From CAYXUW01 sp964468375 (lineage in GTDB: Bacteria > Planctomycetota > Phycisphaerae > Sedimentisphaerales > Anaerobacaceae): a stretch of 20,957 nt of DNA. Below are positions 7,231 through 15,982 of this stretch, in pieces. How positions within the stretch are numbered: position 1 is the stretch's first letter; every line of letters begins with the position of its first letter. The translations under genes and the position numbers were made by a program. Location: positions 1-20,957 of the forward strand of contig CAYXUW010000027.1 in assembly GCA_964468375.1 (NCBI GenBank), read 5' to 3'. Below the pieces are notes generated by a model. It saw only the letters and a program-made list of their open reading frames with translations, was not told the DNA's origin and searched no databases.

Positions 7231-7956
7231 ATGACAAAACTTAGTGTCAATCTAAATAAGATAGCTTTGCTGCGAAACCAGCGGGATATCGGCATTCCGA
7301 GCGTGATGGAATCGGCTAAGACTGTAATCGAGGCGGGGGCGTATGGGATAACGGTTCATCCGCGTCCGGACGAGCGCCATATAAGGTATAGCGATGTTTA
7401 CAAACTGGCAGAGGTGGTGACGGTCGAATTTAATATAGAGGGCAACCCGTTTCTCGGCAGATATATGGAGATTGTCAGAGATGTTAAGCCGGACCAGGCG
7501 ACGTTGGTTCCGGATTCGCCGGAAGCCAATACTTCCGACCACGGCTGGAATCTGGAAGCCGACAAGGAAAGAGTAGGGCCGATTATTAAAGAGTTGAAGG
7601 CGAGGGGTGTTCGTGTTAGTCTTTTTATGGACACTGACGTCGTCGGTATTATGAAGGCCGCGGAGGTCGGGGCTGACCGTGTCGAGCTTTATACAGAGCC
7701 GTATGCAAGGGCTTTTCGAGCCGGTGAAGGAGTGGAAGAGATTTTGGAGCAGTATGCAGATGCGGCACGGGCTGCTGCGGAAGCCGGCCTTGGTGTTAAT
7801 GCAGGACACGATTTGAATCTTAAAAACCTCGGAAGATTTCTTTCCGCGGTTCCGGGCGTGCTTGAGGTTTCTATCGGTCATGCTTTAATAGCTGAGGCGC
7901 TCGAGATGGGACTTAACAATACGGTAAAGGAATATTTAAAGGTACTGAATAAATAA
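7231..7956 (+). CDS. pdxJ: Pyridoxine 5'-phosphate synthase PdxJ
   Basis: PdxJ condenses 3-amino-1-hydroxyacetone 1-phosphate with 1-deoxyxylulose 5-phosphate to pyridoxine 5'-phosphate in the DXP-dependent B6 pathway. The ATG at 7231 gives 241 residues, the usual length. Earlier in-frame starts (7135, 7204) would add a basic, non-family extension, and a TATAAT overlaps the second. Diagnostic segments are LSVNLNKIALLRNQR near the start, GITVHPRPDERHIR, TLVPDSPE, RVELYTEPYA, GVNAGHDLNL and EVSIGHALIAEAL. The NKI version of the N-terminal motif (VDHV in proteobacteria) matches what I recall of Bacteroidetes-type PdxJ. It is followed 19 nt later by dapA. Confidence 0.95.
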   Translation: MTKLSVNLNKIALLRNQRDIGIPSVMESAKTVIEAGAYGITVHPRPDERHIRYSDVYKLAEVVTVEFNIEGNPFLGRYMEIVRDVKPDQATLVPDSPEANTSDHGWNLEADKERVGPIIKELKARGVRVSLFMDTDVVGIMKAAEVGADRVELYTEPYARAFRAGEGVEEILEQYADAARAAAEAGLGVNAGHDLNLKNLGRFLSAVPGVLEVSIGHALIAEALEMGLNNTVKEYLKVLNK

Positions 7957-7975
7957 AGGATTATAGGAGAAGAAG

Positions 7976-8851
7976 ATGTTTACAGGGGCAATGGTTGCGC
8001 TGGCAACTCCTTTTCAGGACGGCGAAGTTGACTTTCAAACGCTCGATGAGCTTATCGATTTTCAGGTCGAAAACGAGATAGATGCGATATCTCCGGTTGG
8101 CACGACGGGGGAATCACCCACGCTGAGCCACGAGGAACACAAAAAGGTAATCGAGAGAGTTGTCAAGTCCGTCAGCGGAGAAGTTCCGGTGATAGCGGGG
8201 GCCGGGTCGAATTCGACCGCCGAAGCCATTGAGCTTACCGCATTTGCAAAGAAGGTCGGCGCCGATGCGACGCTGCAGGTCTGCCCATATTACAACAAGC
8301 CGATGCAGGAGGGCTTTTATCAGCACTTCAAAGCAATAGCGGAGGAAGTTGATTTGCCGATGGTGCTGTATAACATACCCGGCAGATGCGGCGGAACCGG
8401 CATGACGGCGGAGACTGTTGCACGGCTTGCTGAAATCGAGAATATCGTCGCAATCAAGGAAGCGAGCGGCAAGCTGGATATGGCCAGTGAAATTGCGACT
8501 TTGTGCGATATAACTATTGTGTCGGGTGATGATTCCCTTACTCTGCCTATTGCGTCGGTCGGCGGCAAGGGGGTCATCAGTGTAGTGGCAAACATAGTTC
8601 CCGCAGACGTTAAGGCGATGACGGATTTAATTTTAGAAGGTGATTTTACGTCGGCCCTGAAGTGGCATAAGAAGCTTTTTGCCTTGAGCAAGAATATGCT
8701 CGGCCTTGCGACTAACCCGATACCAATCAAAGCAGCGATGGCGATGCTGAATATGGCTCCGGAAGAACTGCGGCTGCCGATGACGCCGATGGATGAAGAC
8801 AAGAAAACAATTCTGCGGCAAACGCTGGAAGATTACGGCTTGTTAAAATAA
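7976..8851 (+). CDS. dapA: 4-hydroxy-tetrahydrodipicolinate synthase DapA
   Basis: DapA condenses pyruvate with aspartate semialdehyde, the first dedicated step to diaminopimelate and lysine. The 291-residue class I aldolase has the Schiff-base lysine K161 (VAIKEASG), Y132 and R137 in YNIPGRCG, the T43-T44 pair in VGTTGESPTL, and GAGSNST. R137 and the tyrosine point to DHDPS rather than other N-acetylneuraminate-lyase-family aldolases. A good AGGAG ribosome binding site (7965-7969) precedes the ATG, and it is probably cotranscribed with pdxJ. Confidence 0.96.
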   Translation: MFTGAMVALATPFQDGEVDFQTLDELIDFQVENEIDAISPVGTTGESPTLSHEEHKKVIERVVKSVSGEVPVIAGAGSNSTAEAIELTAFAKKVGADATLQVCPYYNKPMQEGFYQHFKAIAEEVDLPMVLYNIPGRCGGTGMTAETVARLAEIENIVAIKEASGKLDMASEIATLCDITIVSGDDSLTLPIASVGGKGVISVVANIVPADVKAMTDLILEGDFTSALKWHKKLFALSKNMLGLATNPIPIKAAMAMLNMAPEELRLPMTPMDEDKKTILRQTLEDYGLLK

Positions 8852-8886
8852 GTGCTACGGTCTTTTGCTTATAACACTCTGATAAA

Positions 8887-10497
8887 TTAAGGGGGAGCCG
8901 ATTTTTGTGTCATAAGTGCTTTGAGGCGACGGTTCGCTTCCTGATGGTCGGGGTTGATAGTTAATTCTTTCCTGAAATACCTGATGGCTTCGTCGGTTCT
9001 GCCCATTCTCTCGAGTGCGACACCGATGTTGAAATTGGACTCTTTGTAATCAGGGGTAAGCTGCAGGGTTTTGCGCCAGTGTTCAATTGCTTTTTGGAAA
9101 TCGCCTTTGCTATAGTAACCCATAGCCAAGTTGTAGTGGACTGGACTATACTGAGGGCAAATTCGCAGTGCCTTTTTGCTGTGTTCTATAGATTTATCAA
9201 TTTGTCCGATTTGGCCATAGGCATTAGCCAAAACATTGTGAGCGAAACAATTTTCTTTGGTGACTGAAAGGGTATGTTCGAAAAGTGCGATGGTATTGCT
9301 CCAGTGAGACAGTTGTAACGTTGTAACAATTGCCATTAGCACCGTCACAAGACAAGCAGAGACGGTGATAGCTATTTTTTTATATCGCCAGCCGGAAAGC
9401 ACATCCGGCACCAGCCAGGCAATTATAATGAACAGGCCAATCAACGGCACATACGTATAGCGGTCAGCATAGGCCTGGGAGCCCACTTGCACGATGCCGA
9501 TTACAGGCACCAGCGTTCCCAGATACCACAACCAGCCGGTGAGAAGGTATTTGTATCGCCTTGCCCCCAAGGTGACAGCGATGGTTATACAAGTTAACAA
9601 TATAGCTGCGCTAACAGCCCTAGCCGTAGAGGGCAGTGTCGTATGAGGATAAAAGGCCGCAAGTTTCACGGGAACAATCATCTTCAATATATAAGTAACG
9701 TAGGAAATAAAAGCGTTGTTGATGCGCCACCCCAGAGACAAAGTGCTTATGGAAATTACGGCGTCTCCTCTTTGCTGAGCAATAAAGGTGATGACTATTG
9801 AAACCATCGCAAGGGCGAACAGGGGTATCTTTTCGAGGATAAGTTTTGCCGGCCTGAGATGAATTTTTCGGATTTCATCACGTTCCAGAGGCCAATAATC
9901 CATGAGCAGAAGTACGAATGGAAGTGTGATTAGCATTGGTTTAGCCATAAGGCCCATAGCGAACAACGAAACGGTGATGAGGTATCGCATGATGCCGCGG
10001 CGCCGGGCATAATCGGCATAAGCCAGCATTGTCAATAGCCAAAAGGCGGTGCTTAGAACATCTTTACGCTCGGCCGCCCACGCAACCGATTCGATATGAA
10101 GCGGATGCAGTCCAAAAAGCAGTGCCACAAAGGCACTGCGATAAAATGAGCGTGTCGTTTTTTTCAGAACCAAAAACAGCAGTAAGACATTTGCTATATG
10201 AAGTAATAAATTTGTCATATGGTAAGCGGCAGGTTTTAAGCCGAAGATTTGACAGTCCAGCATCAGTGACAGCCAGGTTAACGGATGCCAATTGCTGGCG
10301 TGAGAGGTTGTGAAGGCCCAAACGATGCTTTTATGGGTTAGGCCGCTTTGCACGTGCTTATTTTGGGTAACGTAGTCAGGGTCATCAACATTAATAAAAT
10401 CGTATTGAAGAATTCGGCTGAAGACGGCAAATACAATCACGGCCAGAAATATGCAGGTCAAAACAGTATTGCGATTGCTGGACACTTTTTTACTCAT
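8887..10497 (-). CDS. GT-C-like membrane protein with C-terminal TPR repeats
   Basis: This 536-residue protein has about ten hydrophobic segments from residue 12 to 394, then soluble tetratricopeptide repeats at about 418-451, 452-485 and 486-519. The first external loop carries NVDDPDYV (37-43) and later ASNWHPLTW, AAERKDVLS and QAYADRYTYVP, all conserved in a planctomycete/verrucomicrobial family of TPR membrane proteins that resembles eukaryotic TMTC O-mannosyltransferases. The acidic first-loop motif is what GT-C glycosyltransferases use for catalysis, so sugar transfer from a lipid-linked donor is plausible but inferred. It follows a GT4-like gene by 61 nt on the same strand, which fits polysaccharide or glycoprotein assembly. 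Confidence 0.85.
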   Translation of the reverse strand: MSKKVSSNRNTVLTCIFLAVIVFAVFSRILQYDFINVDDPDYVTQNKHVQSGLTHKSIVWAFTTSHASNWHPLTWLSLMLDCQIFGLKPAAYHMTNLLLHIANVLLLFLVLKKTTRSFYRSAFVALLFGLHPLHIESVAWAAERKDVLSTAFWLLTMLAYADYARRRGIMRYLITVSLFAMGLMAKPMLITLPFVLLLMDYWPLERDEIRKIHLRPAKLILEKIPLFALAMVSIVITFIAQQRGDAVISISTLSLGWRINNAFISYVTYILKMIVPVKLAAFYPHTTLPSTARAVSAAILLTCITIAVTLGARRYKYLLTGWLWYLGTLVPVIGIVQVGSQAYADRYTYVPLIGLFIIIAWLVPDVLSGWRYKKIAITVSACLVTVLMAIVTTLQLSHWSNTIALFEHTLSVTKENCFAHNVLANAYGQIGQIDKSIEHSKKALRICPQYSPVHYNLAMGYYSKGDFQKAIEHWRKTLQLTPDYKESNFNIGVALERMGRTDEAIRYFRKELTINPDHQEANRRLKALMTQKSAPP

Positions 10498-10558
10498 TAT
10501 AAGCCGTTCATCGTTTGGTCAGAGCAGCCGACCTAAAAAGCTGGAAGTACGGAGAGCA

Positions 10559-11680
10559 TTATCTTGAATGTTTGAACCAGTTCTGTGCATCTTTATATAC
10601 CCGCAGCGTGGAGGAAATCATATTGCTGACGGTGTAGTTTTCTCTCAAATGCTGATGTGCCGCTGCGGCGATTTGCTGTCCGAGCTCGTGTCTGTCGAGT
10701 AACCGTTGCAGGGCGCTGTATATGCTGAGCTCATCGGCAGGGTCGAATATAACTGTAGTTTTGTCTTCGATAATCAAATCGTCGACTCCGCCTTTGCAGG
10801 CCGCGACAGCCGCACCGACACTCATCGCTTCCAGCAGTAAAGGGTTAAAGGCATTTCGGGGTTGGGGCTGGATGAAAATGTCGCCGGCGGCGAGAACCGA
10901 GCGCAGCATTTCCAGCCGCGGAACAATGGTAACGACCTTCGGAAGACCGAGCCTGGTCAGCAGTTTCCACACGTGCCTTTCCGCTCGTCCGCTTCCTGTC
11001 ATCACGAGTATGAATTCATATCCGTCAATTGCCAGGTGTTTTATTGCGCCGAATAAGTTCGCAAAGTCGGTTTCGTTGTCCAGCGGATGAGCTGTTACCA
11101 TGCTTGTCAGCCAGTTCGGCTGGCGAAAACAGCTGCTGGTTTCCGAGGCGAAGGTGCCGATATTTATCTGCTCGATTCGCTCGGCGAATTCAGGATAGAT
11201 TTTCGCAACATTGTCCGCGATACTTTCAGCAGGGACGATGATTTTTGCGCAACGGCTTGACGAAATAAAGAGCCGGCTAAAGCGTCTCTGCAGCGAATTA
11301 ACCATCAGCAGATACGGCAGATTTAACTGCCAGGACAATTGCCGGGCGAGGGGTGCTTCGCTTTCGCACAAGCAGTGCAGGACGGTCGGTTTGAAATTAT
11401 CGATTTCTTCGATGAGTTTTTTTCTGTTTTGCCTCCAGAGGAAAGGCAGATTAAAAGCAGGATGCCTGATGACGTTAACGGAAGGGGGAACTATGGATGC
11501 CAGATTGCAGCTGGCCGGGCAAATTAAGGCAGTTGGAATCGATTCATCAATGAGGCCGATTAACAGATACCTTAAGAATATCGAATACTCGGCGATGGTT
11601 TCCGCTGAAACGATTAAGGCCGGTCGAGGCGATTTCTTTCTGGTTGTTTTCGTCCCTGAATTTTTGTGCTCTTTGCTCAT
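10559..11680 (-). CDS. GT4-type glycosyltransferase
   Basis: From the ATG at 11680 the product is 373 residues with the two-domain GT-B layout. The C-terminal domain includes FILVMTGSGRAERHVWKLL, the VVTIVPRLEMLRSVLAAGDIFIQP region and FNPLLLEAMSVGAAVAACKGGVDDLI, the donor-binding core of GT4 enzymes. In the usual ExxxxxxxE motif the first glutamate is replaced by N276, with E284 kept. The sugar donor and acceptor cannot be read. A frame extending to 11773 adds 31 residues that overlap a hairpin and do not look family-like. Together with the downstream GT-C/TPR gene it suggests surface glycan synthesis. Confidence 0.82.
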   Translation of the reverse strand: MSKEHKNSGTKTTRKKSPRPALIVSAETIAEYSIFLRYLLIGLIDESIPTALICPASCNLASIVPPSVNVIRHPAFNLPFLWRQNRKKLIEEIDNFKPTVLHCLCESEAPLARQLSWQLNLPYLLMVNSLQRRFSRLFISSSRCAKIIVPAESIADNVAKIYPEFAERIEQINIGTFASETSSCFRQPNWLTSMVTAHPLDNETDFANLFGAIKHLAIDGYEFILVMTGSGRAERHVWKLLTRLGLPKVVTIVPRLEMLRSVLAAGDIFIQPQPRNAFNPLLLEAMSVGAAVAACKGGVDDLIIEDKTTVIFDPADELSIYSALQRLLDRHELGQQIAAAAHQHLRENYTVSNMISSTLRVYKDAQNWFKHSR

Positions 11681-12055
11681 CTGTTTCTGTGATTTTCCAA
11701 ACTTACCAAGTATGAATTTGCAGTGTTTATATATTATGTGAAAAGCCGGTTTCCGGCCATTGCAAAAAGTCAAAACTTGCTGTTCTTTGTTATACAGCTT
11801 CGTTTGTTATGGGGTTTTTTGACCCCCAAACGGGTAGAACCGGCAAAAGACATCTTTTTCCGTTGGGAGGTTGTTGGTTTTTGCTCTAAAAATGCAGAAA
11901 ACCGGCCTGACATACTAAAAAAGGGTATTTTTGGAATTCAGCAAGTTCTTTTTTGAAAAGGGGTTATAGGTCTTTGTGTACACCCGCATTCCATGTTTTA
12001 ATGTGGTTTTTGGGGGCGCAAATCGGCTGATTTACATATGGTTTTTTTTCTTGAC
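11681..12055. other. Gene-free region upstream of the glycosyltransferase
   Basis: No credible protein gene is seen. It holds short inverted repeats: GCCGG/CCGGC at 11745-11757 (followed by TTTT on the minus strand), GGGGT/ACCCC at 11811-11826 and AAATC/GATTT at 12020-12033, plus a T8 run at 12042-12049. Open frames here (minus 11964-12227 and plus 11723-11956) have no recognisable domains or ribosome binding sites. Confidence 0.5.
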
Positions 12056-12277
12056 CGGGTACTAAAGCTGCTATAGCATAGTGCCCGATATACGATGATG
12101 AACAAAACTGCGGATTGTCCCGTATCATCTGTAGTTTATCATTACTTTGTAAAGGGACTAAGCAACAGAGTAAGGGGCAGTAACTCCTTTCTCGAACGGT
12201 GGTTAAGTTACAGAGACATGTGAGCATCCGCCGCAGTTAGGTGAAAACAACATGAATACAGCTTGTTGGTGCGGCGG
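12056..12277 (+). ncRNA. Candidate structured RNA upstream of rny
   Basis: A run of hairpins fits the plus strand better than the minus strand. CGGGTACTA/TAGTGCCCG (12056-12064/12079-12087) is a 9-bp stem with one G-U pair and an inner TGC-TATA-GCA loop. GTCCC/GGGAC (12117-12121/12154-12158) encloses TTAC/GTAA. AAGGGG/CTCCTT (12172-12177/12184-12189) has one G-U pair and a 6-nt loop. CCGCCGCA/TGCGGCGG (12228-12235/12270-12277) is a perfect 8-bp stem enclosing CAACA/TGTTG. Both wobble pairs would be A-C mismatches on the other strand. TTGACC at 12051-12056 could be a -35 element. I recognised none of tmRNA, RNase P, SRP or common riboswitch signatures. Existence and ends are unproven. Confidence 0.3.
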
Positions 12278-12575
12278 AAGAAAAGCGAAATTAGAGTGAG
12301 ACGAGACCTATTTGAAAAAACTTTTGCTTGCCGGCGAGGCAGTGCCGGTATCGGGTATAAAATCAGCGATAGGGGAAAGAGAGAATATTCTATATCAAAA
12401 ATGCCGCAATTTGAGGTGATTTTGACCCTAAGTAGTTGATTCTACACTCCGGCGAGAAGGATTTCGTAATTCACAGTCATTTCTTTGTAGCTTTCCCGCA
12501 GAAAAAGTCCGCAGAGTGAATCGCATCGAGTCATATTTTGAGGATGATTGTAACTGTGAGCGAAAGGTAGGGATT
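12278..12575 (+). other. Region upstream of rny
   Basis: About 300 bases without a gene. It has a short CCGGC/GCCGG hairpin (12331-12335/12344-12348) and a poor promoter candidate, TTGACC (12423-12428) with TACACT after 15 bases (12444-12449). Nothing else was recognised. Confidence 0.4.
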
Positions 12576-14156
12576 ATGGATACCATAATAATGCAAATTG
12601 GTCTTCCAGCTATCCTTATCCCGATTGCCGCTTTTCTTGTGGGTATTGCCTTAGCCGCGGTGGTCTTTCAGATGATTACCAAAGCGAAGGCCAAAACCTT
12701 GGAGCAGGACAGGCAGCAACGGATAGATAGCGCTAAGAAGGAAGCCGAAAACATAATTAAGTCAGCGAAGATTGACGCTGCTTCAGAAAACATTAAGAAG
12801 AAAGAGGAATTTACAGCCGAGACCAACAAAATTCGTGCAGAATTGCACGAGACCGAGATGAGACTGAGCAAGCGCGAGGATGCTCTTACCCGGCAGAACG
12901 AGCTTGTGCAACAGCAAGAGGCGGCATTAAAGCAGCAGGGAAAAGAGGTCGAGAGAAGATTGCACAAAATCGACAGCAAGGAAAAACAGCTTTCTGTTTT
13001 GATGGCGCAGCAGAAGAATCAGCTTCTTAAAATAACCGCGATGGATATTGAAGAGGCAAAGGATTTGCTGCTGAAACGGCTCGAGGATGAGTGCGAGCAC
13101 GAGATGTCGGCTTTGATTTCCCGCAAGGTCGAAGAGAGCACCGAGATAGCAGACGAGAAAAGCAGGGAAATAATCAGCACCGCTATCCAGCGTTATGCCG
13201 CCGAGCATACCTGTGAAGTGTCCGTATCAACGGTTGAGATTCCGAACGACGATATGAAGGGCCGGATTATCGGCAGGGAAGGCCGCAATATCCGCGCATT
13301 TGAAAAATCCACGGGCGTGGATGTGATCGTCGACGACACTCCGGGAATGATTGTTATAAGCGGTTTCAATCCCGTCAGGCGCGAGGTCGCGCGTCTTGCG
13401 ATGGAACGGCTGATACAGGACGGGCGAATACACCCGTCCCGTATCGAGGAGCTTGTCGCGCAGACCAAAAAGGAGGTTAACCATAAGGTTTTGCAACTGG
13501 GCAAAGACGCAGCGGTCGAGGCCAATGTCAGGGGCTTGAGCAATAAGGTGCTCAGTTTGATAGGCGCTTTGAATTTCAGAACAAGTTACGGTCAGAATGT
13601 GCTTCGCCACAGCATTGAAGTGGCATTTTTGTCTCAGATTATGGCCGATGAGCTTGGTCTCGACGGCTCGATAGCAAGGCGTGCGGGGCTGCTGCATGAT
13701 ATCGGCAAGGCCCTTGACCACGAGGTCGAGGGCAGCCACCCCGATATAGGCGCAAGTTATCTCAAGCGTTTCAACGAATCGCCTGTTGTGCTGAACGCGG
13801 TTGCGGGACATCACGGGGATATCCCTGCGGATAATCCTTATACCCCGCTGGTTGCCGCCGCCGATGCGATTAGCGCATCGAGGCCGGGCACGAGAAGGGA
13901 AACGCTCGAAAGATATATCAAACGCCTGGAGAAGCTGGAGGAGATTGCCAACAGCTTCAAGGGCGTCGAGAACGCGTATGCCATTCAGGCCGGGCGTGAA
14001 ATCCGGGTAATTGTTGATGCGGAAAAGATTGATGATGAATCGGCGATGAAGGTCGCACGTGATATTGCCAATAAGATTGAAAGTGAGATGGCTTATCCCG
14101 GTGAAATCCAGGTGACGCTGCTGCGGGAAGTCCGTTGCATCGAATACGCCAAATAA
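12576..14156 (+). CDS. rny: Ribonuclease Y
   Basis: This is a membrane-bound endoribonuclease initiating mRNA decay. From the ATG at 12576 it is 526 residues, close to the family length of about 520, with a good AAAGG upstream. A GTG at 12516 would add 20 residues before the membrane segment and is less likely. Domains in order are an N-terminal membrane helix (about 9-32), a long coiled coil (about 40-200), the KH domain with GRIIGREGRNIRAFE (about 225-290), and the HD domain with H345 (RHSIEVA), LLHDIGKALDHEVEGSHPDIG (HD at 374-375) and GHHGDI (HH at 412-413). ymdB follows 19 nt later. Confidence 0.97.
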   Translation: MDTIIMQIGLPAILIPIAAFLVGIALAAVVFQMITKAKAKTLEQDRQQRIDSAKKEAENIIKSAKIDAASENIKKKEEFTAETNKIRAELHETEMRLSKREDALTRQNELVQQQEAALKQQGKEVERRLHKIDSKEKQLSVLMAQQKNQLLKITAMDIEEAKDLLLKRLEDECEHEMSALISRKVEESTEIADEKSREIISTAIQRYAAEHTCEVSVSTVEIPNDDMKGRIIGREGRNIRAFEKSTGVDVIVDDTPGMIVISGFNPVRREVARLAMERLIQDGRIHPSRIEELVAQTKKEVNHKVLQLGKDAAVEANVRGLSNKVLSLIGALNFRTSYGQNVLRHSIEVAFLSQIMADELGLDGSIARRAGLLHDIGKALDHEVEGSHPDIGASYLKRFNESPVVLNAVAGHHGDIPADNPYTPLVAAADAISASRPGTRRETLERYIKRLEKLEEIANSFKGVENAYAIQAGREIRVIVDAEKIDDESAMKVARDIANKIESEMAYPGEIQVTLLREVRCIEYAK

Positions 14157-14175
14157 GTGAATAGCAGATAAAATT

Positions 14176-15027
14176 ATGAAGATTAAAGTTCTTTGTATTG
14201 GTGACATAGTGGGCCGGCCCGGCAGGCGTGTTATTGCTGATAAGCTCAAGCCGCTGGTTAAAAAGCTGGGCGTCGATTGCGTAATAGCCAACGCAGAGAA
14301 CGCAGCCGGCGGCTCGGGACTGACCCCGCAAATATATACCAAACTGCTCAGATACGGGGTGAATCTGGTAACGTTGGGCGACCATACCTATCGCAAGAGG
14401 GATATTGTCAGCACGCTGGAGACCGCGGACAATATCGCCCGGCCGGCGAACTTGTCCGAATTTGCGGCGGGAAAGGGGGCAGGAATTTACAAGACCGCTA
14501 AAGGCCCGAGTGTTGGGGTTATTTCTTTGATAGGCCGTCTTTTTATGAAGCCGGCGGATTGTCCTTATAATGCTGTCGATAAACTTTTGCCTCAGCTTCA
14601 GCAGCAGGCCGACATTATATTTGTTGATTTTCACGCCGAAGCCACGAGCGAGAAAATCGCGATGGGTTATCATCTTGACGGAAGAGTAAGCTGTGTTTTC
14701 GGTACCCATACCCACGTTGTAACCGCAGATGAAAGGATTCTGCCAAGGGGCACGGCTTATATTACTGATATTGGTATGACCGGCTCTCATAACTCGGTTC
14801 TTGGCCGGGGCGTCGAGAATGTCTTGAAGTCATTCAGGACGCGGATGCCGGTGCCGTTCGAGATAGCAACCGGCGATGTGAAGATGAGCGTGATTCTGGT
14901 TACTGTTGACAGCGGCAGCAAACAGGCCGAGCGTATCGAGCGAATTAGAGTCGACGCAGACGGGGAAGATGCGACGCGTTATGACAGCGATGACGGCAAG
15001 CCGGAATATTTCAACAACAACTTTTAA
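14176..15027 (+). CDS. ymdB: YmdB-family metallophosphoesterase
   Basis: This 283-residue protein belongs to the YmdB/TIGR00282 metallophosphoesterases. The Bacillus member hydrolyses 2',3'-cyclic nucleotides and affects biofilm and mRNA control with RNase Y. Metal-binding motifs are visible: D10 (GDIVGRPG), E41-N42 (ANAENAAGGSG), D69-H70 (LGDHTYRK), H153 (DFHAEATSE), and H178 and H180 (GTHTHV). The position that is usually Asn (GNH) is Asp (GDH). A C-terminal GMTGSHNSVLGR segment matches the family. It lies 19 nt after rny, the conserved rny-ymdB arrangement. Confidence 0.93.
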   Translation: MKIKVLCIGDIVGRPGRRVIADKLKPLVKKLGVDCVIANAENAAGGSGLTPQIYTKLLRYGVNLVTLGDHTYRKRDIVSTLETADNIARPANLSEFAAGKGAGIYKTAKGPSVGVISLIGRLFMKPADCPYNAVDKLLPQLQQQADIIFVDFHAEATSEKIAMGYHLDGRVSCVFGTHTHVVTADERILPRGTAYITDIGMTGSHNSVLGRGVENVLKSFRTRMPVPFEIATGDVKMSVILVTVDSGSKQAERIERIRVDADGEDATRYDSDDGKPEYFNNNF

Positions 15028-15057
15028 CAGCTGACCGATTATATAGTAGAAAAGAGC

Positions 15058-15690
15058 TTATTGCAGAAAGGGATTGTTTGCTTTTTCCTGTGCTATAGTA
15101 GTTGCCGGGCCGTGGCCGGGATAAACAACAGTTTCGCCGGGCAGGGTGCATAACTTTTCCTTTATGCCCTTTATCAATTGTGTTCCGTTTCCGCCGGGCA
15201 TATCCGTTCGACCTACCGAATCGGCGAATAAAGTGTCGCCCGTGAAAACAACACCATCGTTTTCGGAATACAGACAAATACCGCCAGGCGTGTGGCCGGG
15301 GGTATGAATGACGTCCAGCTTTATATTCGCCAGCTCAATTACGTTTCCTTCTTCCATGGTAAAATCAGCTGGCTTGGAATTAAATGACACGCCAGCTAAG
15401 TTCGAGAGATTATCTTTTTCCCCGGTGAGCATTCCGGCGTCGAGCTTATGAATATAGACCTTTATATCAGGGAATCGGCTGCGTAATGCGATGAGGCCGA
15501 TAATGTGGTCTATATGGCCGTGGGTTAGGACTACGGCGACGGGGTTTAAGTTGTGCCGCCGGAGAAAATCGACAAGCTCATCGGCCTCGAGCCCTGTATC
15601 AATAATCAGGCAGTCTTTGGCTGTTTCGTTTTCAAGCAGGATATAGCAATTGGTTTGATATGCGCCGAGAATTAGGTGTTCGATTTTCAT
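15058..15690 (-). CDS. Metallo-beta-lactamase-fold hydrolase (glyoxalase II-like)
   Basis: From the ATG at 15690 the product is 210 residues, the size of small YcbL/glyoxalase-II-like proteins. A further in-frame ATG at 15747 adds 19 residues with no family likeness. The dinuclear metal site is complete: THGHIDH (HxHxDH), IHTPGHTPGG, FTGDTLF and VYPGHG. A glutathione-thioester-like or related small-substrate hydrolysis is probable, but the substrate is not readable. AAAGGA lies upstream. It is convergent with ymdB and divergent from the GH130 gene. Confidence 0.9.
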   Translation of the reverse strand: MKIEHLILGAYQTNCYILLENETAKDCLIIDTGLEADELVDFLRRHNLNPVAVVLTHGHIDHIIGLIALRSRFPDIKVYIHKLDAGMLTGEKDNLSNLAGVSFNSKPADFTMEEGNVIELANIKLDVIHTPGHTPGGICLYSENDGVVFTGDTLFADSVGRTDMPGGNGTQLIKGIKEKLCTLPGETVVYPGHGPATTIAQEKANNPFLQ

Positions 15691-15982
15691 TTGACCGTAT
15701 TTTCCTTTAGAAACAGGCAGAATAGCAGAAACGGTATTGCAGGTCAATGCCCCGGTGCTTGACTAGTAGCCGCTGGTTTGTTATTGTGCCGGGTCTGTAT
15801 AATGATTTATCAGGGTACCTGTGGAGCCGGCGTATGCTGCTGTGATTGTTTGGTTTTAACCGGCGGGCAGGCGAATTTTTGTGCAGCAATGCCTGGAATT
15901 CGTGCTTTGGTTTTACAGTAAATTACTAATTTGGCCGATTAGAGTGGTATGAGAAGCGGTTTTACCGTTTCAGGACTGAACA

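Noticed and set aside
11723..11956. Plus-strand 77-codon frame
   Set aside because: No recognisable domain or start signal, and it overlaps the leader of the opposite-strand glycosyltransferase.
11964..12227. Minus-strand 87-codon frame in the gene-free region
   Set aside because: No domain, no ribosome binding site, cysteine- and proline-rich low-likelihood composition, and it overlaps the stable inverted repeats.
12420..12432. 13-base match TTTTGACCCTAAG shared with the sigma-gene leader (4581-4593, opposite strand)
   Set aside because: Several 13-base matches are expected by chance in 21 kb, and the rny side lacks the GGAAC and GTCTAA elements at the right spacing.
13227..14342. Long (371-codon) minus-strand frame opposite rny
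   Set aside because: It mirrors the strongly conserved KH and HD domains of rny. The antisense frame is a codon-usage shadow.
13957..14790. 277-codon minus-strand frame opposite rny/ymdB
   Set aside because: It overlaps conserved coding sequence of both genes and has basic, low-complexity composition.
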